Below, in pieces: positions 15,103 to 23,435 of a DNA stretch of 64,000 nucleotides (within the stretch, counting starts at the first letter, position 1; the number at the start of each line of letters is the position of its first letter). The DNA comes from Lentzea albida (GTDB lineage: Bacteria; Actinomycetota; Actinomycetes; Mycobacteriales; Pseudonocardiaceae). The stretch spans positions 62,001 through 126,000 of the forward strand of contig NZ_FOFV01000007.1 in assembly GCF_900111005.1 (NCBI RefSeq). The letters run 5' to 3'. The notes beneath the pieces are model-generated. The model did no database searches and had not been told where the DNA came from. It worked only from the letters and a program-made list of their open reading frames with translations. Position numbers and translations under genes: made by a program.

Positions 15103-15906
15103 TCACGGAGCGACCGAAGGCGGCAGGTGCAGGACCTCGTTCAGGCCGCCGTCCACGGTGATGCTCGCGCCGTTGACGTAACTGGCCTCATCGCTCGCCA
15201 GGAAGGCCACGACCGAGGCGATCTCCTCGGGGGTGCCCAGGCGGCGCATGGGGACGTACGACGCATATGCGTCGAGCACCCCAGGGATGTCCTCCATCGG
15301 ACCGGTCATGCCGGTCGGGAAGATCACGCCGGGGTGCACCGTGTTCGCGCGGATCCCGTGTGCGCCGTGCTCGATCGCGATGCTGGCGGTGAGGCTCTCC
15401 GCGGCGCTCTTGGCGGCACCGTAGGCGGGCTGGCCGTAGTTGTTGCGCAGCGCGTTGGACGAGCCGATGGTGACGACGTTGCCCTTGGTCTTCTTCAGGT
15501 GCGGCAGCGCGGCCTTCGTCGCGAAGAAGACGGCACCGGCGTTGACCGCGATGATGTCGTTCCAGGTCTGCGCGTCCAGGTCGGCGAACAGAGCGAAGTC
15601 GGTGGCGCCCGCGCAGTTCACGAGGACGTCCAGCCGGCCGAACGTCTCGGCGGTGCCGTTCACGAGTTCGATGACGGCCGCCTCGTCCCGGACGTCGACG
15701 ACGCGCTGCACGATCTTGCCGTTCCCGGCCGCCCGCTCGGCGGTGCGGCTCAGCTTCTGCTCGTCCCGCCCCGCGACGACGACGGTCGCACCCTCCTCGG
15801 CCAGCCTCAGGGCGATCGCGGCCCCCATGCCGCTCCCGCCGCCGGTGACCACCGCGACCTGGTCCGCAAACCGGTTCGATCCCACTGCCTTCATCTCCTC
15901 GACCAC
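15103..15906 (-). CDS. SDR family oxidoreductase
   Basis: The protein has 267 residues, classical SDR. Cofactor motif: VTGGGSGMGAAIA. Then VVDVRDEAAV, NNAG replaced by VNCAG, Ser in IGSSNALR, and Tyr-x3-Lys as YGAAKSAAE. The C-terminus shows the usual substrate cap and VNGASITVDGG. It probably reduces or oxidises a small alcohol/ketone with NAD(P). The start is a GTG with poor ribosome signals; the next ATG, 12 bases on, has GAGGAG directly abutting it. It is divergent from the lyase gene at 16038, and the hydrolase operator lies downstream of its stop. Confidence 0.85.
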   Translation of the reverse strand: MVEEMKAVGSNRFADQVAVVTGGGSGMGAAIALRLAEEGATVVVAGRDEQKLSRTAERAAGNGKIVQRVVDVRDEAAVIELVNGTAETFGRLDVLVNCAGATDFALFADLDAQTWNDIIAVNAGAVFFATKAALPHLKKTKGNVVTIGSSNALRNNYGQPAYGAAKSAAESLTASIAIEHGAHGIRANTVHPGVIFPTGMTGPMEDIPGVLDAYASYVPMRRLGTPEEIASVVAFLASDEASYVNGASITVDGGLNEVLHLPPSVAP

Positions 15907-15974
15907 TTCGGCGCGGCGAGGCCCGGTTCCACACCGTCCACACCGGACGTGCGCGGGCCCGCCGCCCAGTTGTA

Positions 15975-16012
15975 TATGTAACGCTCACTCTACTCAAGTG
16001 GGAGCGCTACCG
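15975..16012. promoter_or_regulatory. Imperfect inverted repeat in SDR/lyase divergent promoter
   Basis: GTAACGCTCACT at about 15979 faces AGTGGGAGCGCTAC at about 15997-16010 (arms match except for two extra bases). It lies midway between the divergent SDR and PEP-mutase-like genes and could be a shared operator. The match is imperfect. Confidence 0.35.
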
Positions 16013-16037
16013 CCGTCCGTGTGGCATGGTCGTGATC

Positions 16038-16817
16038 ATGACCTCCACGGCAGACAAGGCGAAGCGCCTGCAGGCCCTGCACGCGGCACCGGAGTTGTTG
16101 CTCGTCGTCAACGTGTGGGACGCGATCACCGCGAAGGTGGTCGCCGAGACGCCCGGCACGCAGGCGCTCGCGACCCCTAGCCACGGCATCGCGGCCTCCC
16201 GGGGCTACCCGGACGGCGAGAAGATCCCCCGCGACGAGATGATCGCCGAGGTCGCGCTGATCGTGCGCGTGGCGGGCGACCTGCCGGTCACCGCCGACCT
16301 CGAGGGCGGGTACGGCGATCCCGGCGGCACCATCGCGAGGGCGATCGACGCCGGTGCGGCGGGCGCGAACCTCGAGGACCAGATGAAACCGCTCGACGAG
16401 TCCGTGCGGGCCGTCGAGGCCGCGGTCGCCGCCGCCCAGGCCGCCGGGGTCGACTTCGTGCTCAACGCCCGCACCGACGCGTTCGTCAAGGCGGGCGACC
16501 GCGACCCCGAGGAGGTGCTGGCCGACGCGATCACCCGCGGCCGCGCGTACCTCGACGCGGGCGCCTCCAACGTCTTCGTGCCCGGCAGGCTCGACACCTC
16601 GCAGGTCGAACGGCTCGTCGAGGCGCTGGGCGAACGCAAGGTCAACCTGATCGGCGTCCCCGGCTCGATCCCCCTGGCCACGGCGCAGAAGCTCGGCGTC
16701 TCACGCGTGTCCTACGGGCCGTGGAGCCAGAACGTCGCGCTCACCGCGCTGGCCAAGCTCGCCGAGGACGTCTACGCGGGCGGCGGACTGCCCGAGGACA
16801 CCCGCAGGCTGAACTAA
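16038..16817 (+). CDS. Isocitrate lyase/PEP mutase family protein
   Basis: The protein has about 259 residues from the ATG at 16038; an ATG 12 bases earlier is also possible and neither has a strong ribosome site. TIM-barrel lyase of the PEP-mutase branch: NVWDAITAKV, TADLEGGYGD (metal-binding Asp), ANLEDQ and NARTDAF. The isocitrate-lyase KKCGH signature is absent, so it is not the glyoxylate-cycle enzyme. Relatives cleave 2-methylisocitrate, dimethylmalate or oxaloacetate, or mutate PEP. The substrate is open. Confidence 0.8.
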   Translation: MTSTADKAKRLQALHAAPELLLVVNVWDAITAKVVAETPGTQALATPSHGIAASRGYPDGEKIPRDEMIAEVALIVRVAGDLPVTADLEGGYGDPGGTIARAIDAGAAGANLEDQMKPLDESVRAVEAAVAAAQAAGVDFVLNARTDAFVKAGDRDPEEVLADAITRGRAYLDAGASNVFVPGRLDTSQVERLVEALGERKVNLIGVPGSIPLATAQKLGVSRVSYGPWSQNVALTALAKLAEDVYAGGGLPEDTRRLN

Positions 16818-16825
16818 CGGGACAC

Positions 16826-16864
16826 GTCGGCCCGGCCATTTCGGCCGGGTCGACGTTTTCTCTT
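16826..16864 (+). terminator. Rho-independent terminator after the PEP-mutase-like gene
   Basis: Stem GTCGGCCCGGCC (16826-16837) pairs with GGCCGGGTCGAC (16843-16854) with one mismatch around loop ATTTC, and is followed by GTTTTCTCTT. It lies 9 bases after the stop codon. It also insulates the next gene. Confidence 0.75.
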
Positions 16865-16957
16865 ACGCCACAACGGTTCGACGGACTAGGCTCGGATCCG
16901 GGACGCACCGAACTCTCCGGCAGTTGCGGTCAACGCGGATCTGAGGGAGCTACCGAC

Positions 16958-17695
16958 GTGGTCGAGACGCACGACATCGTTCGCCCGCCCGCCGAGTTCA
17001 GCGAGGCCCTCGCGGCCCTCGGCAGCGCGACGGCCAGCGCGGAACTGAGCCGCATGGGCATCCGCAGCGCGTTCATCAGCGGTCCCGTGTCGGTGACGCC
17101 CGGTGTGCGCGTCGCCGGCCCGGCGCTGACGTTGCAGTTCCTGCCGAAGCGGGAGGACCTCTACCCCGTCGACGAGTACGCCGAGCCGGAGAAGCAGTTG
17201 CACCGCCACGTGATGTACCACGCCCAGCCCGGCGACATGATCGTCGTCGACGCGCGCGGGGACATGGACAGCGGCGTGTTCGGCGAGATGATGCTGACCT
17301 ACTTCAAGGGCCGCGGTGGCGTCGGCGTCGTCGTCGACGGGTGCCTGCGCGACACCGGCGAGGCGAAGAAACTCGGTCTCGGGCTGTGGATCCGCGGTGC
17401 CACACCGAACTTCCACGCCCAGACCGGCATCGTCCCGACCGCCGTCAACGTGCCGGTGGCGTGCGGCGGCACGCTCGTCGAGCCGGGGGACATCGTCGTC
17501 GCCGACGACGACGGGGCGGTCGTGGTGCCCGTCAAGCTCGCGCCGGCGCTCATCGCCGCCGCCCAGGAACACGCGGAGTGGGAGGAGTTCTCCCGGATCC
17601 GCTTGTCCGAGGGTGGTGACCTGCGGCTGTACTACCCGCTGTCGGACGAGGCGCGGCCGGAGTACGAGCGGTGGCGGGCCGAGCAGGGGCGTTAG
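16958..17695 (+). CDS. RraA family protein (HMG/CHA-type aldolase-like)
   Basis: The GTG start is chosen for GAGGGAG at 16943-16949, 8 bases upstream; 245 residues. Conserved core: GDMIVVDARGD, then VVVDGCLRD with the Arg-Asp pair used by 4-hydroxy-4-methyl-2-oxoglutarate aldolases. The C-terminal half ends VADDDGAVVVP. The family includes RNase E inhibitors, but actinomycetes lack the E. coli system in that form and most members are pyruvate-releasing aldolases or oxaloacetate decarboxylases. Next to acid-sugar dehydratase genes it could cleave the resulting 2-oxo acid. It is convergent with the dehydratase gene at 17755. Confidence 0.75.
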   Translation: MVETHDIVRPPAEFSEALAALGSATASAELSRMGIRSAFISGPVSVTPGVRVAGPALTLQFLPKREDLYPVDEYAEPEKQLHRHVMYHAQPGDMIVVDARGDMDSGVFGEMMLTYFKGRGGVGVVVDGCLRDTGEAKKLGLGLWIRGATPNFHAQTGIVPTAVNVPVACGGTLVEPGDIVVADDDGAVVVPVKLAPALIAAAQEHAEWEEFSRIRLSEGGDLRLYYPLSDEARPEYERWRAEQGR

Positions 17696-17706
17696 CGTTG
17701 TGGCGC

Positions 17707-17735
17707 AGCACGTCGGCGCGTCACGCCGGCGTGCT
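17707..17735. terminator. Hairpin between convergent genes
   Basis: AGCACGTCGGCG (17707-17718) pairs with CGCCGGCGTGCT (17724-17735), one mismatch, with loop CGTCA. There is no T-run on either side. It stands 11 bases after the RraA-like stop and before the dehydratase stop, so it may end transcription from both directions. Confidence 0.5.
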
Positions 17736-17754
17736 GGGCCACCTAGGCCGTCTC

Positions 17755-19017
17755 CTAGCTCCACAGGCGGTCGTGGCTCGCCTCACCGTCCCAATGCGAC
17801 GTCTCGGCGAAGAACACCGGATCGCGCGGGTCGAGGTGGCGTTGCAGCACCTCCTCGTCGAGGTCGCCGAACCCCAGCCCCGGCGTGTCCGGCACCGCGA
17901 TGTGACCGTCCTGGATCAGCGGGCGGGGCAGGCCGGTGACGAGGTCGCTCCAGAACTCCACCTCGGCGGCGTGGTGTTCGAGCGCGAGGAAGTTCTCCGT
18001 GGCGGCGGCGAGGTGCACGCATGCCATGGTCGCGATCGGTGACGCGGCCAGGTGCAGGGCCATCGGGATGCCGCGTTCCTGCGCGTGGTCGCCGATCCGC
18101 TTGGTCTCCGCGATCCCTCCCGCCGTCGCCGGGTCCGGGTGCACGACGCGGATGGCGCCGGTGTCGAGCAACGGGCGGAAGCCGTCGAGCAGGTAGATGT
18201 CCTCCCCCGTGCACGTCGGGACGGCGACGGATGCGGTGAGCCGCCGCCACTGGTCGGTCAGCTGCCACGGGATCAGGTCCTCGATCCACGCCAGCGTGAA
18301 GTCCTCCAGCGCGCGGCCGATCCGGATGCACGAGTCGAGCGCGATGTGGCCGAAGTGGTCGGCCGCGAGCGCGACGTCGTAGCCGACGACGGAGCGCACG
18401 GTGTCCACATAGGACGCGAGATGGTCGACTCCCTTCGCGGTGACCTGGATGCCGGTGAACGGGTGCATCGTCGTCAGGTCCGCACGGGCGCCCTTCGGCG
18501 CGATCAACGCTCCCGGCACGTCCCACAGCAGATCGATGCCCACGTCCATCTTCAGCATCGTGAACCCGCGCTCCTTGCGCTCCAGCAACCGGGCGCCCAT
18601 CGCGTGCGGGTCGGGCAGCGACGGCGTGTCCGCGTAGCAGCGGACCTCGTCGCGGAACCGGCCGCCGATCAACGCGTGCGCGGGCACCCCGTAGGCCTTG
18701 CCGGCGAGGTCCACCAGCGCCATCTCGACGCCGGAGACCCCGCCGCCCTGCCGTCCGTGGTGCCCGAACTGCTTGATCTTGCGGAAGACCTTGTCCAGGT
18801 TGCAGGGGTTCTCCCCCACCAGGCGGCTCTTGAGCACCAGCGCGTAGGTGGCGCTGGCCTGGTCGCGCACCTCCCCGTAGCCCGCCAGGCCCTGGTTCGT
18901 GTCGATCCTGATGATCGACGAGCGGAACGGCACGCCGGCCACGTTCGCGACCCGCAGGTCGGTGATGCGCAGGTCGCTCGGCCGGGACCCCTGCGGCACG
19001 TGCTCCTCGGTGATCAC
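17755..19017 (-). CDS. Enolase-superfamily (mandelate racemase/muconate lactonizing type) acid-sugar dehydratase
   Basis: The protein has 420 residues. The N-terminal capping domain is followed by the barrel domain. Metal ligands are visible in order: Asp in LAADHFGH, Glu in AWIEDLIPW, Glu in CTGEDIYL; a base/acid His is in MALHLAASP. The Asp followed by His two to three residues later (ADHFGH) is typical of the mannonate/gluconate-dehydratase-like subgroup, which removes water from aldonic acids to give 2-keto-3-deoxy acids. The start ATG overlaps the fused permease stop by 4 bases, so it is the last gene of the transport operon 22444 to 17755. Substrate unknown. Confidence 0.8.
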   Translation of the reverse strand: MITEEHVPQGSRPSDLRITDLRVANVAGVPFRSSIIRIDTNQGLAGYGEVRDQASATYALVLKSRLVGENPCNLDKVFRKIKQFGHHGRQGGGVSGVEMALVDLAGKAYGVPAHALIGGRFRDEVRCYADTPSLPDPHAMGARLLERKERGFTMLKMDVGIDLLWDVPGALIAPKGARADLTTMHPFTGIQVTAKGVDHLASYVDTVRSVVGYDVALAADHFGHIALDSCIRIGRALEDFTLAWIEDLIPWQLTDQWRRLTASVAVPTCTGEDIYLLDGFRPLLDTGAIRVVHPDPATAGGIAETKRIGDHAQERGIPMALHLAASPIATMACVHLAAATENFLALEHHAAEVEFWSDLVTGLPRPLIQDGHIAVPDTPGLGFGDLDEEVLQRHLDPRDPVFFAETSHWDGEASHDRLWS

Positions 19018-21023
19018 CCCTTCACCGCTCCGGCCGTGAGGCCCTCCGTCAGGAACCTCTGCCCGAACGCGTACATCACCACGACCGGGATGCTGATCAG
19101 CAACGAGGCCGCGGCGAGCTGCCCCTGCGGCACGACGTCACCGAAGATCATCGACTGCATGCCGACGGGCAGCGTCTTGTACCCGTCGTCGGTGATGAAC
19201 ACGAACGCGAACAGGAACTCGTTCCACGCGTTGGTGAGCGTGAACAGCGCGACGGCGAGCAGCCCCGGTTTCGCCAGCGGGAGCGTGATCCGCAGGAACG
19301 CCCCGAACCGCGTGCACCCGTCCACGAGCGCGGCCTCTTCGAGGTCGGCCGGGATCGACTTGAAGTAGCCGACGAGCAGCCAGGTCGCGAACGGCAGCGT
19401 GAACGTCGGGTACGCGAGCACGAGCGACCACAACGAGTCGTTCAGCCCGATGCCGCTCATCATCTGGTACAGCGGGATGAACAGCAGCGCGCCCGGCATC
19501 ACGTAGGTGAGCAGGATCGTCACCGTGAAGCTCTCCGAGCCCCGGAACCTGAGCCGTGCCAACGCGTACCCCGCCAGTGCGGCGCACACCAGGGCGATCG
19601 CGGTCGACGCCACCGACACCAGGACCGTGTTGAGGTACCAGGTGCCGAACGCCCTGCCGTTGAACAGGTTCGTGAACTGCTGGGTGGTCCACGGGGTCGG
19701 CCAGAGGTCGTCGGTGCGCGCCACGATCTGGTCGTCGGACTTGAACGCCGTGACCGTCATCCAGTAGAGCGGGGCGAGCACGAAGCCCAGCAGGCCGACG
19801 AGCGCGACGCCGCTGCCCGTGCCGCCGACCAGCCGTGCGGCCAGCCGGTTGCCCCGCGCCGCCAGCACGGAGACGACCCGCCCCACCGCGGCGGCGAGCA
19901 CCACGAACACGGCCAGCACGAGCGCGGCCTTCCAGACGATGTGCGGCGACGCCCAGACGAGCACCAGCGTCGAGGCCAGAACGATCACCCACGGCATCGC
20001 CCTGCGCTGCGCGGGGGTCAGCCTCCGGCCGCCCGTCCCGCCCGTGCCGGGGAGGTCGTTGCGCCGCATCATCCGCACGAGGATCACCACGAGGACGGCG
20101 ATGACCGGCAGCATCACCAGCGTGACCGCGGCGCCCGCGCCCAGTTGCAGCTGCTGGATCGCCTTGGAGTAGGCCACCATCACGTACGGGGCGGTGGCGT
20201 CGCCCGGCCCGCCCTGGGTCATGAGCCAGATCAGGTCGAAGTTGTTGAACGTCCAGATCGACGACAGCAGCACCGTCACGATCATGACGTGGCGCAGGCC
20301 CGGCAACGTGATGTGCACGAAGCGCTGCCACGGCGACGCACCGTCCACGATGGCCGCTTCGTACAGGCCGCTGTCGATGGCCTTGAGCCCGGCGAGGAAC
20401 GTCACCGTGAAGAACGGGATGCCCTTCCAGACGTTGACCAGGATGACCGCGGGCATCGCGAGCGCCGGATCGGACAGCCACTCCGCGGGCCAGCGGTCGA
20501 CGAGCCCGATCGTGGCGAGGAACGGCCCGATGCCGGAGTCGGTGAGCAGAACGTTGACGCTGCCGAAGATCGGGTCGAACAGCGACCGCCAGGTGAAGGC
20601 CGTGACGACCGTCGGCACCACCCACGGCAGCAGGATCACCCCGGCCACGACCGCCCTGCCACGCCGCATGTGGTGCAGCATCAGCGCCGCGATGAGGCCG
20701 AGGACCACTTTGAAGATCTCGGCGTACGCGGTGAAGACGAACGAGTTGAGCACGCCCTTGTGGAACACCGCGTCGTCGACGAGCGCGGTGTAGTTGTCCA
20801 GCCCGACGAAGACCGTCTCCGCGCCGTGGCGTTCGGTGGTGCTGGTGACGACCGAGTCGACGATCGGGAACAGGATCAGGCCCGCGACGAGCACCAGCGT
20901 GGGCCCGACGAACACCGCGGCGAGGCGCCAGTCGCGCCCGAGCAGCCGTTGCGACGGGCTGAGCGAGGGCGACCCCTCCGGCGCCGGGCGGACCGGCGCC
21001 GGCCGTTCCCGCAGGACGGTCAC
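19014..21023 (-). CDS. Fused ABC sugar-transporter permease (MalF-type plus MalG-type in one chain)
   Basis: The chain has 669 residues, about twice a single permease. About 1-320 is a MalF/UgpA-like permease with EAA loop EAAIVDGASPWQRF near 230. About 335-390 is a hydrophobic Arg-rich connector. About 395-669 is a MalG/UgpE-like permease with EAA loop EEAALVDGCTRFGAF near 569. I see no stop or frame break between them. Two EAA loops mean one polypeptide forms the whole membrane pore. It follows the binding-protein gene with a 4-base overlap. No ATPase gene is nearby, so a shared MsmK-type ATPase is likely. Confidence 0.85.
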   Translation of the reverse strand: MTVLRERPAPVRPAPEGSPSLSPSQRLLGRDWRLAAVFVGPTLVLVAGLILFPIVDSVVTSTTERHGAETVFVGLDNYTALVDDAVFHKGVLNSFVFTAYAEIFKVVLGLIAALMLHHMRRGRAVVAGVILLPWVVPTVVTAFTWRSLFDPIFGSVNVLLTDSGIGPFLATIGLVDRWPAEWLSDPALAMPAVILVNVWKGIPFFTVTFLAGLKAIDSGLYEAAIVDGASPWQRFVHITLPGLRHVMIVTVLLSSIWTFNNFDLIWLMTQGGPGDATAPYVMVAYSKAIQQLQLGAGAAVTLVMLPVIAVLVVILVRMMRRNDLPGTGGTGGRRLTPAQRRAMPWVIVLASTLVLVWASPHIVWKAALVLAVFVVLAAAVGRVVSVLAARGNRLAARLVGGTGSGVALVGLLGFVLAPLYWMTVTAFKSDDQIVARTDDLWPTPWTTQQFTNLFNGRAFGTWYLNTVLVSVASTAIALVCAALAGYALARLRFRGSESFTVTILLTYVMPGALLFIPLYQMMSGIGLNDSLWSLVLAYPTFTLPFATWLLVGYFKSIPADLEEAALVDGCTRFGAFLRITLPLAKPGLLAVALFTLTNAWNEFLFAFVFITDDGYKTLPVGMQSMIFGDVVPQGQLAAASLLISIPVVVMYAFGQRFLTEGLTAGAVKG

Positions 21024-22444
21024 TGCTTGTAGCCCTGCTGCTCGAAGACCTGCACGATCCGCGCGTGCGTCGAGGCGACGGCGTCCGCGGGCTTCGTGCC
21101 CTGGATGACCGACTGCATCATGTCGGTGAGCAGGTAGGCGGCGGTGGCCGCCTGCTCACCGGGGCTCGGCGCCTGGGGGAACTTGAAGCCGGTCTTCGTG
21201 GTGACCGGCAGCGGCGTGCGGGTCTGCTCGCGCAGCGCGGGGAACGCCGGGTCACCGGTCGTGTAGTACGGGTCGGAGTCCCACACCTTGTCCCACGACG
21301 GGTTCACCAGGCACGGCGCTCCCTTCGCGACACCGAGCAGTGCGGTCCCGCTGACCATGTACTTCGCGACCAGCTTGGCGAGGTCGGCGTTCTTGGCGCC
21401 CTTGAACACGACGAACGAGTTGGACTCGCCGAACGCGAGCGGCTTGTCGATCGCCGGTCCGGTGGCGCCGTTGAACGGGTGGGTGTTGGCGTACACCGGG
21501 TTGTTCTTGGTCTTCGAGTCGGCGTAGACGCTGAACTGGTTGAGCGTGAGCCCCAGGATCTGGGCCAGCCAGTTCTCGTTGTTGCTCGAGTCGGTCCAGC
21601 TGCCGATGCCCGGCGGCAGCATCGGCGTGTACTTCGGGTTCGTGTAGATGTCGCCGATGAACGTGACAGCGGCGACGGTCTCCGGCGAGTTGAACACCAC
21701 CTTCGTGCCGGTGTTGTCCGCCATCGCGCCGCCGTAGCAGTTGATGACGTTCGCGATGAACCCGTTGGCGTCGCCGGAGCGGTTGACCGTGAGACCCCAG
21801 CCGAAGCGCCTCTTCGCCGGGTCGGAGACCTCCAAGGCGTTGTCGCGCAACTCTTCCCACGTGTAGTGCGGTTTGAGCGGGAGACCCTTCTCCTGGTACC
21901 AGTCCTTGCGCAGGTACATCGCGGACGCGATGAAGTGGTACGGGATCGCGAACCAGCGCCCGTTGAAGACGCAGTAGTTGCCGGCCTCCGTCGCGGGCTC
22001 GCCGTAGAGCTTCTTCATCTCCTCGACCACGTCGGTGACGTCCGTGAGGGCGCCGAGGTTGTGCAGCTGGCCGACGAACCGCCGGTCGCTCACGAAGGCG
22101 AAGTCGCGGCTGGTGCCGGCCTTCACCTCGGCGTCCATCTTCGCGACCATGTCCCCCGCGTCGCCGGAGACCAGGTCGTTGCGGACGGTGGTGCCGGTGG
22201 CCTGCGCGAAGACCTGCAGCGACCGGTCGAGCGCCTGGTTGGCGGCTTCGGAGTAGAGCTTCTGCGACAGCATCCCCACCGACCCGCCGCGCAGCGACGA
22301 CGCCTCGTCGAGCAACGCCTGGGGCACTTGCACGTCGACCTGCGGTGCGGGCGCGGGACCGCCCCCGCACCCGGCGAGACCGAGCACGCCGAGCGCGCTC
22401 ATGCCGAGGAAGGTGCGCCTCGATAAGTCCGATTTCTCTTCCAT
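21020..22444 (-). CDS. ABC transporter solute-binding lipoprotein
   Basis: The protein has 474 residues from the ATG at 22444, preceded by AGGAG. The N-terminus has twin-arginine SRRTFLGMSALG followed by lipobox LAGC (Cys about 26), so it is a Tat-type lipoprotein anchored outside the membrane. The body matches family 1 extracellular sugar-binding proteins, with two lobes and many Trp/Tyr residues. It is encoded first in an operon with the fused permease and a dehydratase, which suggests uptake of an acid sugar or a glycoside derived from it. Its promoter lies in the 175 bases between it and the GntR gene. Confidence 0.85.
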   Translation of the reverse strand: MEEKSDLSRRTFLGMSALGVLGLAGCGGGPAPAPQVDVQVPQALLDEASSLRGGSVGMLSQKLYSEAANQALDRSLQVFAQATGTTVRNDLVSGDAGDMVAKMDAEVKAGTSRDFAFVSDRRFVGQLHNLGALTDVTDVVEEMKKLYGEPATEAGNYCVFNGRWFAIPYHFIASAMYLRKDWYQEKGLPLKPHYTWEELRDNALEVSDPAKRRFGWGLTVNRSGDANGFIANVINCYGGAMADNTGTKVVFNSPETVAAVTFIGDIYTNPKYTPMLPPGIGSWTDSSNNENWLAQILGLTLNQFSVYADSKTKNNPVYANTHPFNGATGPAIDKPLAFGESNSFVVFKGAKNADLAKLVAKYMVSGTALLGVAKGAPCLVNPSWDKVWDSDPYYTTGDPAFPALREQTRTPLPVTTKTGFKFPQAPSPGEQAATAAYLLTDMMQSVIQGTKPADAVASTHARIVQVFEQQGYKQ

Positions 22445-22619
22445 GCCAACTCCTCTCGCGTCCGGCCGAGCGGACGCGTACCGACGGGGCGACGTTGCAA
22501 CCGGCGGGACAGCGGGGCGTGGGCCGCGCTGCCGGGTGGAACATGTGCGAAGAACGGCGAAGCGGAGTACTCGCCGATGCCCCTGGAGCGGGACACCGGT
22601 GCATCGGTCGGGCGGTGCG

Positions 22620-23363
22620 CTACCGGCGCCCCGCGGCTCGTCTGGTCTGCTCTTCCCTCTCCGCGATGAGAGCGGAGTTGTTCGCGAGGTGCGTGCGCAT
22701 CGCCGCGCGGGCACGGTCCGGATCGCGCGCGAGGATCGCCTCGTAGATCTCCGTGTGGTCGTGCGTGGCCTTGCGCAGCGCGGCGGGCGCCTCGTTGGTG
22801 ATGCGCCGGCTGGCCGTGCCCAGCCAGCGGGCCGAGTACATGATCCGGTCGAGGATGCGGTTGTCGGCCGCCCGGCAGATCTCCATGTGGAACTCGTGGT
22901 CGACCTCGAGGTAGGCGTTGGGATCCGCCTCGAGCTCGGCCATGCGGTCGACCTCGGCCTTGAGCCGCTCGAGCGCCTCGCCGGTCGCGCAGGCGGCGGC
23001 CATCGCGGCGAGTTCGGGCTCGAGCAGCACGCGCATCTGGTGCAGCTCCTGGAGGAGCTCACCCACGAGCTCCGTCGGCAGCCATTCGATCAGCAACGGG
23101 CTGAGGTAGTCCCACTCCGCAGGGGGACGCACGACGACGCGGCGGCCTTGGGCGACGTCGACGATGTCCAGCGAGGCGAGGATCTTGAGCGTCTCCCTCG
23201 CGACCACGCGGGACACGCCGAACTCCTGGGCGATGTCGAGTTCCGACGGCGCCCGCCCGTCCTCGATCTCGCCGCTGACGATGCGCCGGGTCAGGTGTGC
23301 GGCCACCTGCACCGGAAGAGTCCGGACCTTGACAGCGTCCGGAGACTCTTGTCCCCTTTGCAT
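22620..23363 (-). CDS. GntR family regulator, FadR/FCD type
   Basis: The protein has 247 residues. The N-terminal winged HTH reads VAAHLTRRIVSGEIEDGRAP and LDIAQEFGVSRVVARETLKI. The C-terminal FCD domain has metal-binding Asp/His positions (LEVDHEFHMEI) and a later His in THDHTEIYE. FCD regulators of this type sense sugar acids such as galactonate or glucuronate. It sits between the transport operon and a divergent dehydratase gene, so it is the obvious local regulator. Candidate half-sites lie at 23348-23384. Confidence 0.85.
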   Translation of the reverse strand: MQRGQESPDAVKVRTLPVQVAAHLTRRIVSGEIEDGRAPSELDIAQEFGVSRVVARETLKILASLDIVDVAQGRRVVVRPPAEWDYLSPLLIEWLPTELVGELLQELHQMRVLLEPELAAMAAACATGEALERLKAEVDRMAELEADPNAYLEVDHEFHMEICRAADNRILDRIMYSARWLGTASRRITNEAPAALRKATHDHTEIYEAILARDPDRARAAMRTHLANNSALIAEREEQTRRAAGRR

Positions 23364-23384
23364 GTCATCAGCTTATAGGACAAG
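23348..23384. promoter_or_regulatory. Candidate GntR operator: CTTGTCC ... GGACAAG
   Basis: Perfect 7-base inverted arms at 23348-23354 and 23378-23384, separated by 23 bases. They flank the gntR start codon and precede the divergent dehydratase. Wide spacing suggests two half-sites or two dimers rather than one compact operator. Confidence 0.4.
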
Positions 23385-23435
23385 TTGAACATCGCGACAG
23401 TCCGTACTTCTGCACAACCCGACTTCGGGAGAGCT

